Shown here: piece by piece, positions 45,204 to 53,305 of the stretch
How positions within the stretch are numbered: position 1 is the stretch's first letter
Layout of the letters: each line of letters begins with the position of its first letter
Assembly: GCF_046592965.1 (NCBI RefSeq)
Contig: NZ_JBISBV010000002.1
Location: forward strand, 186,001 to 250,000
Origin: Marivita sp046592965
Lineage (GTDB): Bacteria; Pseudomonadota; Alphaproteobacteria; Rhodobacterales; Rhodobacteraceae
Direction of reading: 5' to 3'
Length of the DNA: 64,000 nt
Position numbers and translations under genes: made by a program
The notes under the pieces: model-generated
Seen by the model: only the letters and a program-made list of their open reading frames with translations
Told to the model about the DNA's origin: nothing
Database searches by the model: none

Positions 45204-45896
45204 ATGACGACGACACCGAAAGACACCGCCACGCAGCTCTTGGACGCGGCGTTGCTGCACGTGCCATTTGACGGCTGGTCCGAGACAACGTTCAAGGCCG
45301 CCATCGCGGACACCGAGACCAATCCGGCATTGGCGCGCGGCCTGTTTCCGCGCGGTGCCGTCGATCTGGCTGCGGCGTTCCACCGGCAAGGCGATGACCG
45401 CATGGTCGCCGCCCTGAAAGCGCGCAATGTCTCGGATCTGCGCTTTCGCGACCGGATCGCGCTGGCGGTCCGCCTGCGCCTCGAAGCGGTCGAGGACAAG
45501 GAAGTTGTGCGCCGCGGTGTCACGCTGTTCGCGCGACCGACCCACACCGCCGAAGGCGCAAAGCTGATCTGGGGCACCGCCGACCGCATCTGGACGGCGC
45601 TGGGCGACACGTCGGACGATGTCAACTGGTACACCAAGCGCGCCACGCTGTCGGGGGTCTATTCATCGACCGTTCTTTACTGGCTGGGTGACGATTCCCC
45701 CAACCATCATGCCACCTGGGAATTCCTCGATCGCCGCATCGACGACGTGATGCAGATCGAAAAGGTGAAGGCGCGCATCCGCAAGACGCCCGGTCTCGGA
45801 CGCATGATGACAGGCGCGGAATCGTTCCTGTCCCGCGTCAGACCGCCAAAACCCAAGCGCGACGATCTTCCCGGCGGCGCGACGCTGCCGCGCTGA
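45204..45896 (+). CDS. coq9: COQ9 family ubiquinone biosynthesis protein
   Basis: A 230-residue protein with the COQ9/TetR-like helical fold that binds isoprenoid lipid and assists late hydroxylation of ubiquinone precursors. Residues 1-60 resemble a TetR N-terminal domain; NWYTKRATLSGVYSSTVLYWLGD near residues 140-165 is the COQ9 signature with the lipid-binding helix. GGAGG precedes the ATG. Its location beside rpsU is a common alphaproteobacterial arrangement. Confidence 0.92.
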   Translation: MTTTPKDTATQLLDAALLHVPFDGWSETTFKAAIADTETNPALARGLFPRGAVDLAAAFHRQGDDRMVAALKARNVSDLRFRDRIALAVRLRLEAVEDKEVVRRGVTLFARPTHTAEGAKLIWGTADRIWTALGDTSDDVNWYTKRATLSGVYSSTVLYWLGDDSPNHHATWEFLDRRIDDVMQIEKVKARIRKTPGLGRMMTGAESFLSRVRPPKPKRDDLPGGATLPR

Positions 45897-45902
45897 CGGA
45901 CT

Positions 45903-46541
45903 TCAGGGGATCGGCGCCAAAAGCGCGTCCGTGGCCGAACAATCGCGCACCACATCGGCGCCGCAAGGCACCGGTTCAAGGGTTTTGGACATGCAGATCC
46001 GCGCTTCCTGAATGCGCCCCGCCTTGCAGGTGATGGTAATCATGTCAGGCTCCAAATGCGGGTTTGCCGCGATAAACGCGTCCTCGACCACCGATGCAGG
46101 AAGCCTGACCGCGCGCTCCAGTTCGCGAAACACCCTTGGCCGTTCGATGCGCCCGTAAGCCTCGCGCGCCAGCGCATAGTAATCCTGCGCCGACAGCCCC
46201 GAACAGACGCCGTGCTTGTTCCATTGATACCACGCCAGACCCGACGTTCCCATGATATCCGCCATCTCCGCCGTCATCGCGCGCGACGGGTTGCGCGCCG
46301 TGGTCGGGCAGTAGGACGGCCAGCCGCGCGTGTATTGCGGCCAGAACCCGTGCATCACCCAGCCGAAATCGGCGTCTGCGTCACATTGCGGCGACTGGCG
46401 TGCGTCGCCTTCGATGGCGCACCATGTCGGAGACCAGCTGAGCGACAGCACATAGTAGTCAAACGCCCCCGACCGCTCGCCTCTGGCCGCCGCCGCGGTG
46501 GCCATCACCAGCGCCAAAAGACACATCACTCCAGCCTGCAT
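45903..46541 (-). CDS. Ribonuclease T2 family protein, secreted
   Basis: A 212-residue exported protein with a signal peptide of about 20 residues (ending AAA-R). RNase T2 active-site region I is present as HGFWPQY near residue 64. Region II reads WYQWNKHGVC near residue 102, with the histidine kept but glutamine where catalytic glutamate is usual. Six or more cysteines suggest disulfides. The start has AGAGGAAAG upstream. If active it degrades external RNA in the periplasm; the Gln substitution makes activity uncertain. It diverges from trcR. Confidence 0.85.
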   Translation of the reverse strand: MQAGVMCLLALVMATAAAARGERSGAFDYYVLSLSWSPTWCAIEGDARQSPQCDADADFGWVMHGFWPQYTRGWPSYCPTTARNPSRAMTAEMADIMGTSGLAWYQWNKHGVCSGLSAQDYYALAREAYGRIERPRVFRELERAVRLPASVVEDAFIAANPHLEPDMITITCKAGRIQEARICMSKTLEPVPCGADVVRDCSATDALLAPIP

Positions 46542-46676
46542 TTTCTCTTTCCTCTTTGCCCGAGCGCGACTATAAGGCCGCCAAGTTCCCTGACAATGGA
46601 AACCGTCCCGGCCCGATCCGGGGCCTCTCGGACCCGCTCCGAGGGACCGAAGAAGATTTGCGTAAGGAGACGCGAG

Positions 46677-47426
46677 ATGGGTAAACCGATCATGGCAAAA
46701 GCCACCGCCGTCTGGCTGGTGGACAACACGACATTGACGTTCAAGCAGATCGCCGATTTCACCGGCATGCACGAGCTGGAAGTGCAGGGCATCGCCGATG
46801 GCGACGTGGCCGCTGGCGTCAAGGGGTTCGATCCGATCGCCAACAATCAGCTGGACGCCGATGAGATCAAGTCGGCCGAAGAAAATCCCGCACAGGCGCT
46901 CAAGCTCAAGCATTACGCCGCCGCCGAGGGCGAGGAAAAGCGCCGTGGTCCGCGCTACACGCCGCTCTCCAAACGCCAGGACCGCCCGGCGTCGATCCTG
47001 TGGCTGGTGAAATTCCACCCCGAATTGAGCGATGGACAGATCTCCAAACTGGTCGGCACCACCAAGCCCACCATTCAGGCGATCCGCGAACGCACGCATT
47101 GGAACATCAACAACATCCAGCCCATCGACCCGGTCGCGCTTGGCCTGTGCAAGCAGACCGAACTTGATGCAGCAGTCGCCAAGGCGGCGAAAAAGCAGGA
47201 AGCGGTGATGAGCGACGACGAGCGCCGCAAGCTGGTCTCGACCGAGCAGAGCCTCGGCATGGACACCGAGCCGCGACTGCCTTCCGCCATCGAAGGTCTG
47301 GAAACGTTCAGCCTGTCCGAGAACACCGACGATCAAAAGCAAAAACCCGACGCCGACTATGCCGACGCCGACAGCTTCTTCAACCTGCCGGACGACGAGG
47401 ACGAAGACGACGAGGACGACAAGTAA
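46677..47426 (+). CDS. trcR: Cell-cycle transcriptional regulator TrcR (DUF1013)
   Basis: A 249-residue alphaproteobacterial regulator with a helix-turn-helix half (TFKQIADFTGMHELEVQGIADGD near residues 20-45) and a second conserved region (LSDGQISKLVGTTKPTIQAIRERTHWN near residues 120-150) resembling another HTH. The C-terminal 40 residues are strongly acidic (DDEDEDDEDDK). AAGGAGA lies 7-13 bases before the ATG at 46677; a second ATG is 15 bases downstream. TrcR is reported to act on cell-cycle gene expression with RNA polymerase; role here is by homology. Confidence 0.92.
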   Translation: MGKPIMAKATAVWLVDNTTLTFKQIADFTGMHELEVQGIADGDVAAGVKGFDPIANNQLDADEIKSAEENPAQALKLKHYAAAEGEEKRRGPRYTPLSKRQDRPASILWLVKFHPELSDGQISKLVGTTKPTIQAIRERTHWNINNIQPIDPVALGLCKQTELDAAVAKAAKKQEAVMSDDERRKLVSTEQSLGMDTEPRLPSAIEGLETFSLSENTDDQKQKPDADYADADSFFNLPDDEDEDDEDDK

Positions 47427-47450
47427 GACGACATGACGATCCGCGAAATT

Positions 47451-47483
47451 GCACGACCGGTGGCCGCTGTCGTCCGGTCGTGC
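47451..47483. terminator. Hairpin between trcR and the Hint-domain gene
   Basis: GCACGACCGG and CCGGTCGTGC form a perfect 10-bp stem around a 13-base loop in the 78-bp convergent gap. No clear T-tract follows, but position and stability suggest a terminator for both genes. Confidence 0.55.
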
Positions 47484-47504
47484 GCCTTGCGGGCAGCGCG
47501 CGAA

Positions 47505-48665
47505 TCATGCGGCAGCCCAGGACCGTGACGGCACATCGCGCATCATTTCCAGAACCAGTACCGCCTCGAACTTGCGCAACACGGGTCGCGCGGTCTGGGC
47601 GTGCTCTATCTGCCCGAGCCTGACACCAACCTGCATCCGCCATTCGCCCAGCCAGGTGTCGTGGCCTGACATCAGATCACCCATAAACAGGCTTTCCGTC
47701 CAAACGTCGTTGGCCTTCACGACATGATGCCTCTCCAGCAACAGGTGATGATACACAATCCGTGTCGCGCGGCCGGGCAATACCGTCGCACCGTGGTTCA
47801 CCATGTACTTTGCCGCGATCAACACTTCGGACGCGCCGAACAGAAGGTCGGGCCAGCCACCTTCGATCAACACCCGATGGTTCTGCGACACGACCAGCGA
47901 CTGCGTGTTGCCCAACACACCCGCCGGAATATAGACCGGCCGCACGTCCGGCCATCTGGCGTTGGTTCTCGCCGGGACCACGACGCTGCGCACGCCCAGG
48001 AGCGGTTGCAGGCCCGCATCGCGCGTCTTGACACGATCACCCGGCGCCAGAGTCTCGACCGGGCGTATCCCGTCTTCGGTCGCGATCAGCGTCCCTTCAC
48101 CGAAGCACGGCACTCCCGGCGCACCCGGATCGGGCGTGCCTTCCTCGAAATCGCCATTGGCGTTGCGAACAAATGCAGCGCCGTTTGGTGAATTGCTGTT
48201 GATCTGCTCGCCCGCCCCAATCCGGTCGGTGCCGGGAAAGCCTGACGGCGGGGTCGGCGCGCGGGGTGGGTCGCCGTAGGACAGGACGATGTAATCGCCG
48301 GTTGCCGTATCGACAAGGAAGATCGAATCGAACTTCTCGGCCTCGCCATCGGGCAACCAGTTGACGCTGTTGCTTTCCCCGGCATCAAAGTATCCGGCGG
48401 GCGGCGTGCCGGAATATTCCGCAACCACGGTCGCAGTCCCACCCGGCCCGATCGTGGCCGAACTGCCAAAGCTGTAAAGCAGCCCCTTCTTTTCGGACCA
48501 AAGCTGAAACCCGTCCAGCGACACCGTGCTGCCGGTCGCATTTTGCAACTCGATATATTCGTCGGCCTTGTTGGCCTGACCGTCACCATCGGTGTCGAGC
48601 GCGCTGCCACCGGCGTTATCGGCAAGAATTTCGCTGATCAATATGCCGTGTAGCTTGTCCGCCAT
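47505..48665 (-). CDS. Lamin-tail domain plus Hint domain protein
   Basis: A 386-residue protein. Residues 8-150 form a lamin-tail (LTD) beta-sandwich with ISEILADNAGG, DEYIELQNATG and SLDGFQLWS. Residues 200-340 form a Hint_2-type domain: the predicted splice cysteine is in PCFGEGTLIATEDGIRPVETLAPGDRV, with a later SQNHRVL histidine. No typical signal peptide is seen, as in many roseobacter Hint proteins exported by type I systems. No C-terminal HN pair is evident, so cleavage rather than splicing would be expected if it is active. No substrate partner lies nearby. Confidence 0.8.
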   Translation of the reverse strand: MADKLHGILISEILADNAGGSALDTDGDGQANKADEYIELQNATGSTVSLDGFQLWSEKKGLLYSFGSSATIGPGGTATVVAEYSGTPPAGYFDAGESNSVNWLPDGEAEKFDSIFLVDTATGDYIVLSYGDPPRAPTPPSGFPGTDRIGAGEQINSNSPNGAAFVRNANGDFEEGTPDPGAPGVPCFGEGTLIATEDGIRPVETLAPGDRVKTRDAGLQPLLGVRSVVVPARTNARWPDVRPVYIPAGVLGNTQSLVVSQNHRVLIEGGWPDLLFGASEVLIAAKYMVNHGATVLPGRATRIVYHHLLLERHHVVKANDVWTESLFMGDLMSGHDTWLGEWRMQVGVRLGQIEHAQTARPVLRKFEAVLVLEMMRDVPSRSWAAA

Positions 48666-48768
48666 CCAACGCGCCCTCTGAATAAGCCAGAGCACGAATA
48701 TCGCGCGAACACGTGAATTTTACGTCAACGCCGTGTTTGAAAACTGCAAACTGCGCAGAGCCGGGCGC

Positions 48769-49362
48769 TCACACCGGCTTGCGCGCATTCAGCGCCGCGC
48801 CGATGGTGCCTTCGTCAAGATAGTCCAACTCGCCGCCGATCGGCACGCCCTTGGCCAGCGACGTCAGCGTCACCCGCGCCTCCAGCTGATCCGCGATGTA
48901 ATGCGCCGTCGTTTGCCCGTCGACGGTGGCGTTGAGCGCAAGGATCACCTCGGTGATTTCCTCGCTCTCGACCCGCGCCGACAGCTTTGGAATGCGCAGC
49001 TCCTCCGGCCCCACCGCATCGAGCGCCGACAGCGTGCCACCCAGCACATGATAGCGGCCCTTGAACACTCCGGCGCGCTCCAGCGCCCAAAGATCGGCGA
49101 CCGTCTCGACCACGCAGATCACACCGATATTGCGGCGATTGTCGCGGCAGATGTCGCAGATATCCTGCGTTCCGACATTGCCGCAATTCAGGCACTCGCG
49201 GGCATCGCGGGCAACCCGCGTCATCACCTCGGACAATGGCCCGAGCAGGGCTCCGCGCTTGCGGATCATGTGCAACACGGCACGCCGCGCCGACCGCGGG
49301 CCAAGCCCCGGAAGGCGCGCCATCATCGCGATCAGCGCGTCAATGTCGCCGTCGTCACGCAT
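48769..49362 (-). CDS. recR: Recombination protein RecR
   Basis: A 197-residue protein that works with RecF and RecO to load RecA at gaps. Helix-hairpin-helix residues ARLPGLGPRSARR are near the N terminus, the C4 zinc finger CLNCGNVGTQDICDIC is near residues 56-71, and a Toprim domain follows (VVETVADLWALE, GVPIGGELDYLD). ATG 49362 gives the normal length; a GTG at 49383 is also in frame. It follows ybaB by about 40 bases in the dnaX operon. Confidence 0.93.
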   Translation of the reverse strand: MRDDGDIDALIAMMARLPGLGPRSARRAVLHMIRKRGALLGPLSEVMTRVARDARECLNCGNVGTQDICDICRDNRRNIGVICVVETVADLWALERAGVFKGRYHVLGGTLSALDAVGPEELRIPKLSARVESEEITEVILALNATVDGQTTAHYIADQLEARVTLTSLAKGVPIGGELDYLDEGTIGAALNARKPV

Positions 49363-49404
49363 GGTTCGCGTCAAATCGATCACACAAGATGGGCCGTGTG
49401 CGCA

Positions 49405-49749
49405 TCAGAACGGCAGGTTCATTCCCGGCGGCAGACCCAGACCCTCGGTCAGCTTGCCCATCTCTTCCTGCGACCTGTCCTGCGCCTTTTGCTGGGCGTC
49501 CTTGATCGCGGCCAGGATCAGATCCTCGACCACTTCCTTGTCATCGCCGTTAAAGATCGACGGGTCGATATCGAGCGCGGTCAACTCGCCCTTGGCGGTC
49601 GCCGTGGCCTTGACCAGACCGGCACCGCTTTCGCCGGTCACGGTGATATTGGCCATGTCTTCCTGAAGCTGGGCCATCTTGCCCTGCATTTCCTGCGCCG
49701 CCTTCATCATCTTGGCCATGTCGCCCATCTGGCCCAAACCCTTGAACAT
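49405..49749 (-). CDS. YbaB/EbfC family nucleoid-associated protein
   Basis: A 114-residue DNA-binding protein. It has FKGLGQMGDMAKMMKAAQEMQGKMAQ at the N terminus and a conserved GLGLPPGMNLPF ending. The dnaX-ybaB-recR order is widespread, but here a small membrane gene separates dnaX and ybaB. Confidence 0.93.
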   Translation of the reverse strand: MFKGLGQMGDMAKMMKAAQEMQGKMAQLQEDMANITVTGESGAGLVKATATAKGELTALDIDPSIFNGDDKEVVEDLILAAIKDAQQKAQDRSQEEMGKLTEGLGLPPGMNLPF

Positions 49750-49764
49750 CTGTCTCTCCGATTG

Positions 49765-50148
49765 TCAGCGCCCCTTGATCGGCGGCGCGGTGTAAAAGAT
49801 CATCCCCACACATATTGCAGCGATGAGGGCGATGAACAAGGCGGGCGATCCGACGCAGCCCTCGGCAAGCGCGACTTTTCGCGAGGCCGGTGCCAGCATC
49901 GTCAGGGCGGTGACGAACAGCGTCCAAAGCACGACCACGAAAAGCGCGCCCCACTGGCTGCGGAACCGGATCGCCACGGCGCTTGCCAGAAACAAGGCCA
50001 GCGCCGCCGGAGACATGGCCAGATACATCGCTTCCTGCACCGCCGACACCGGCGCGCCGTCCCAATCCGGTCTTTGCACGGCACAATCCTGCGCCCATGC
50101 GACGCCCGGCGTCAGCGACAGGATCACTCCTCTTCGAACGGATCCCAT
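49765..50148 (-). CDS. Small membrane protein inserted between dnaX and ybaB
   Basis: A 127-residue protein with a signal-like segment (VILSLTPGVAWAQD) followed by an exported cysteine-bearing stretch and two or three membrane helices (residues 45-65, 68-88, 100-120). It starts 25 bases inside the 3' end of dnaX with GGAAGA before the ATG; a GTG overlapping the dnaX stop is another possible start. I do not recognise the family. Its presence between dnaX and ybaB is unusual. Confidence 0.6.
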   Translation of the reverse strand: MGSVRRGVILSLTPGVAWAQDCAVQRPDWDGAPVSAVQEAMYLAMSPAALALFLASAVAIRFRSQWGALFVVVLWTLFVTALTMLAPASRKVALAEGCVGSPALFIALIAAICVGMIFYTAPPIKGR

Positions 50149-51869
50149 TCGTCTTCCACTTCGGGCAGGGCATCCGCCTGCGCTTCGGCTGCCATCTGTT
50201 CGGGCGTGCGCACCTCTTCGATGGTCGCCCCCGGAAAGGCCGCCAGCACGGCCTGTACCAAAGGATGCGCGGCCGCTTCTTCCTTGATGGCGCGAATGGC
50301 GGCATCCTTGCGTTCGATGATCGTCTCGGTCTCAGCGCCATTCACCAGCGTCACCGCCCAGCGGTTCCCGGTCCAGCGCTGCAACGCGCCGCCAAGACGC
50401 TGCGCCAGATCGGCGGGCGCGGTGTCGGTCGGCGTGAACTCGATCCGCCCCGGCTGATAGGCCGCCAGCCGCACGCAGCCCTCGACCTCGACCAACAGTT
50501 TCACGTCCCGGTTGGCACGGATCAGCTCGACCACATGTTCAAAACTCGGATACCGCGCCAGCGCGTGATCGACCGCCACCGCCACCGCCGCGCCGCCATG
50601 CGAGGCGTGCGGGCCGGACGTGCTGCCATGCGTCGGGGCAGGGGTGCCCGTCGCTTGCGAGCGGCCCGCGCTAGTGCTCATCCCGCCGCCACCCGACGGC
50701 GGAGGCGGCGGCGTGTCCTGCAAGCGCTTCACCAGATCCTCGGGGCTGGGCAATTCGGACACATGGGTCATGCGAATGACCGCCATTTCCGCCGCCATCA
50801 TCGCGTTCGGCGCCTGCGCCACCTCGTCCAGCGCCTTGAGCAGCATCTGCCAGAGACGCGTCAGGGGCCGCATCCCCAAAGCGTCGGCCAGTTGCTGACC
50901 ACGCTGCCGTTCATCCGGGCTGATCGTCGGATCCTCTGCCGCTTCCGGCGTGATCTTCACAACCGAGATCCAGTGCGTGATCTCCGCCAGATCGCGCAGC
51001 ACCGCCATCGGATCGGCGCCGTCGGCATATTGCGCCGACAACTCCGTCAGCGCGCCCGCCGCGTCGCCCTTCATCACCAGATCGAACAGGTCGAGCACGC
51101 GGCCCCGATCCGCCAGCCCCAGCATGGCGCGCACCTGTTCAGCACCCGTCTCGCCTGCACCATGACTGATCGCCTGATCCAGAAGCGACGTGGCATCCCG
51201 CGCCGAGCCTTCGGCGGCGCGGATGATCAGCGCCAGCGCGTCGTCGGTGATCTCGGCCCGTTCGGACACGGCGATCTTCTTCAGCATGTCGATCATCATC
51301 TCCGGCTCGATCCGGCGCAGATCGAACCGCTGGCAGCGCGACAGCACCGTCACCGGCACCTTGCGGATTTCCGTGGTGGCAAAGATGAACTTCACATGCG
51401 CCGGCGGTTCTTCGAGCGTCTTCAAAAGCGCGTTGAACGCGCTCGTCGAGAGCATGTGAACCTCGTCGATGATGTAGATCTTGTAGCGCGCCGAGGCCGC
51501 CCGGTAATGCACCGAATCGATGATCTCGCGAATGTCGCCAACGCCGGTGCGCGACGCCGCGTCCATCTCCATCACGTCGACATGACGGCCTTCCATGATC
51601 GCCACGCAATGCTCGCAAACGCCACAGGGTTCGGTCGTCGGGCCACCGGTCCCATCCGCCCCGATGCAGTTCAGCCCCTTGGCGATGATCCGCGCCGTCG
51701 TCGTTTTGCCGATGCCGCGAATCCCCGTCATGATGAACGCCTGCGCGATCCGGTCGGCGGCAAACGCGTTCTTCAGTGTGCGCACCATCGCCTCTTGGCC
51801 AACCAGATCGGCAAAGGTTTCGGGGCGGTACTTGCGGGCCAGTACCTGATAGGCGGTCGTGTCGGACAT
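50124..51869 (-). CDS. dnaX: DNA polymerase III subunit gamma/tau
   Basis: A 581-residue AAA+ clamp-loader subunit. Walker A is GIRGIGKTT near residue 50, a four-cysteine zinc module runs from LNC to CGVCEHC near residues 66-90, and Walker B is IIDEVHMLS near residue 130. The sensor SRCQRFDLRR follows. A proline/glycine-rich linker near residue 395 (TPPPPPSGGGG) joins the loader to the tau-specific C-terminal domain. No obvious A-rich slippery frameshift site for a gamma form is seen. It starts the dnaX operon. Confidence 0.95.
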   Translation of the reverse strand: MSDTTAYQVLARKYRPETFADLVGQEAMVRTLKNAFAADRIAQAFIMTGIRGIGKTTTARIIAKGLNCIGADGTGGPTTEPCGVCEHCVAIMEGRHVDVMEMDAASRTGVGDIREIIDSVHYRAASARYKIYIIDEVHMLSTSAFNALLKTLEEPPAHVKFIFATTEIRKVPVTVLSRCQRFDLRRIEPEMMIDMLKKIAVSERAEITDDALALIIRAAEGSARDATSLLDQAISHGAGETGAEQVRAMLGLADRGRVLDLFDLVMKGDAAGALTELSAQYADGADPMAVLRDLAEITHWISVVKITPEAAEDPTISPDERQRGQQLADALGMRPLTRLWQMLLKALDEVAQAPNAMMAAEMAVIRMTHVSELPSPEDLVKRLQDTPPPPPSGGGGMSTSAGRSQATGTPAPTHGSTSGPHASHGGAAVAVAVDHALARYPSFEHVVELIRANRDVKLLVEVEGCVRLAAYQPGRIEFTPTDTAPADLAQRLGGALQRWTGNRWAVTLVNGAETETIIERKDAAIRAIKEEAAAHPLVQAVLAAFPGATIEEVRTPEQMAAEAQADALPEVEDEWDPFEEE

Positions 51870-51923
51870 GGGGGTGCTCTTTTTTCGGTGTCGCGGCTCA
51901 GGCTATCTGATCCGGGGCGGGTT

Positions 51924-52307
51924 TCACAACAACCAAAGAATTATCCCGGTCGCGATCGTGCCAACGGCAAATATGATGGAAATCACCGTCATGTGGCGGG
52001 TCGGCTGGCTGTTGGCATCGTGATCGTCGATGGCGTCTCTGGTCCTGCTGGCTTGCCGCCACGCCGCCCAATAGATCATCAGCGCCGCGATGATGAACAC
52101 CGTGGCCACCAGCTTTGGCACCCATGTCGGCTCGTAAGGCCCAAACAGCGCCCGCAAGCCAAGCGCCAGCGCGACCGAGGCCATGCCGGTGCGCATCCAG
52201 CCTGCAAAGGTGCGTTCATTTGCCAGAACCGTGCGGTCCTCGGCCCAATCGGTGCGCTCTTCCGCCCAATCGGTGCGGTCTTCGGCCAGTTCGTTCTTCT
52301 CGCTCAT
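51924..52307 (-). CDS. DUF202 membrane protein with a three-fold N-terminal repeat
   Basis: A 127-residue protein of the YidH/DUF202 family of unknown function, with three hydrophobic segments (about residues 40-57, 66-84 and 107-125). LANERTFAGWMRTGMA is the family signature. The N-terminal 27 residues contain three near-identical heptads of the form A/EDRTDWAE, encoded by 21-bp direct repeats. Family members usually have one such segment, so the extra copies are a local expansion. It is a single gene between dnaX and the tup regulator. Confidence 0.85.
   Translation of the reverse strand: MSEKNELAEDRTDWAEERTDWAEDRTVLANERTFAGWMRTGMASVALALGLRALFGPYEPTWVPKLVATVFIIAALMIYWAAWRQASRTRDAIDDHDANSQPTRHMTVISIIFAVGTIATGIILWLL
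52231..52293 (-). repeat. Three 21-bp tandem repeats inside the DUF202 gene
   Basis: Three units, each 21 bases (52231-52251, 52252-52272, 52273-52293), share GTGCGGTC or GTGCGCTC starts followed by a CGGCCCAATCG-like end. The length keeps frame and gives three heptads at the protein N terminus. Confidence 0.9.
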
Positions 52308-52348
52308 GTCGTCACGCTACACGCCCGCTGCGAAAAACCAAAGACGGC

Positions 52349-53242
52349 TCACGCGTTCAAGCGCACGCAGCCCGCCTCGGACACCGAGTATCCCGGCATC
52401 GCGGCGGCCTGAGCGGCAAAATCCCCGCAGCGCAAAAAGGCGGCAAAGCGCTGCATCGGAGGCTCGAAATAGGCGCGGCGGCTGACCAGAAGATCGAACC
52501 GTTCTTCGATCAACGGCACGAAGGCGAGCTTGTGGCGATGCGCCAGCGCTTGCAGCCCGAACGTCGCATCGGCATGGCCTTCGGCCACATCGAGCACGGC
52601 GTCGGCCTCGTTGCGCGCCACCGGGCGCAGGCGGATCGCGTCGTCGGCAACGCCCGCCTCTTGCAACAGATGTTCGAACAATGTCCGCGTGCCGGCCCCG
52701 TCCTGGCGTGGCGTGAAACGCCGGCCCGCCAGATCCGCCAGCGCCCTGATCTGTGCCGCCAGATTGGGCTGAACCACCAATCCCCGCTGCCGCGTCGCAA
52801 AGCCAAGCAACACCACCGGCTCGGCCGCAAAGCGGTCCTCCACGACCGGCACGTTCCAGTCCGACCGCGAGGCGTCGAAAACATGCAGGGCCGCGGCCAC
52901 ACCCTCGCGGGCGGCAAAGCGGTCCAGACCGTCCTGCGAACCATCGAAAAAGGTCGCGATCCCGCATTCCGACTGCCGCAATGCCCATTCGAGCAACGGA
53001 TCATGACTGCCCAGAAACACCGCCGGGCGTGGCGCGTCCGGACCGGACCCGCCCGATTGTCCCTGCGCCAGCCACTTGTGAACGGCCGCTTCGGGGAACA
53101 GCAGCTTGCCCGTCACCTTGGAACACGGAACCGCGCCGCTGGAGGCAAGATCATACACCTTGCGCTCCTTGATCCGCAAAAGGGCGGCCAGTTCCGGGAC
53201 GGTCAGATACCGGTCGAGCGGGGATGTGTCAGATGTCGCCAT
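52349..53242 (-). CDS. HTH plus PBP-like domain regulator, probably tungstate/molybdate responsive
   Basis: A 297-residue protein. Residues 8-60 form an excisionase/MerR-like winged helix (YLTVPELAALLRIKERKVYDL, then a GKLLFPEAAVHKWL wing). Residues 75-290 form a periplasmic-binding-protein-like ligand domain without a signal peptide. This architecture regulates oxyanion uptake in several bacteria, and the gene lies immediately downstream of tupBCA in the same direction, with 63 bases between. ATG 53242 is chosen because the HTH follows directly. The ligand (tungstate or molybdate) is inferred from the neighbours. Confidence 0.82.
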   Translation of the reverse strand: MATSDTSPLDRYLTVPELAALLRIKERKVYDLASSGAVPCSKVTGKLLFPEAAVHKWLAQGQSGGSGPDAPRPAVFLGSHDPLLEWALRQSECGIATFFDGSQDGLDRFAAREGVAAALHVFDASRSDWNVPVVEDRFAAEPVVLLGFATRQRGLVVQPNLAAQIRALADLAGRRFTPRQDGAGTRTLFEHLLQEAGVADDAIRLRPVARNEADAVLDVAEGHADATFGLQALAHRHKLAFVPLIEERFDLLVSRRAYFEPPMQRFAAFLRCGDFAAQAAAMPGYSVSEAGCVRLNA

Positions 53243-53305
53243 TTGAGCGCGACTATGTCTTATGGCTCCCCGCACGACAAGATGCCGCGCGGGGAAACCT
53301 GGCTG

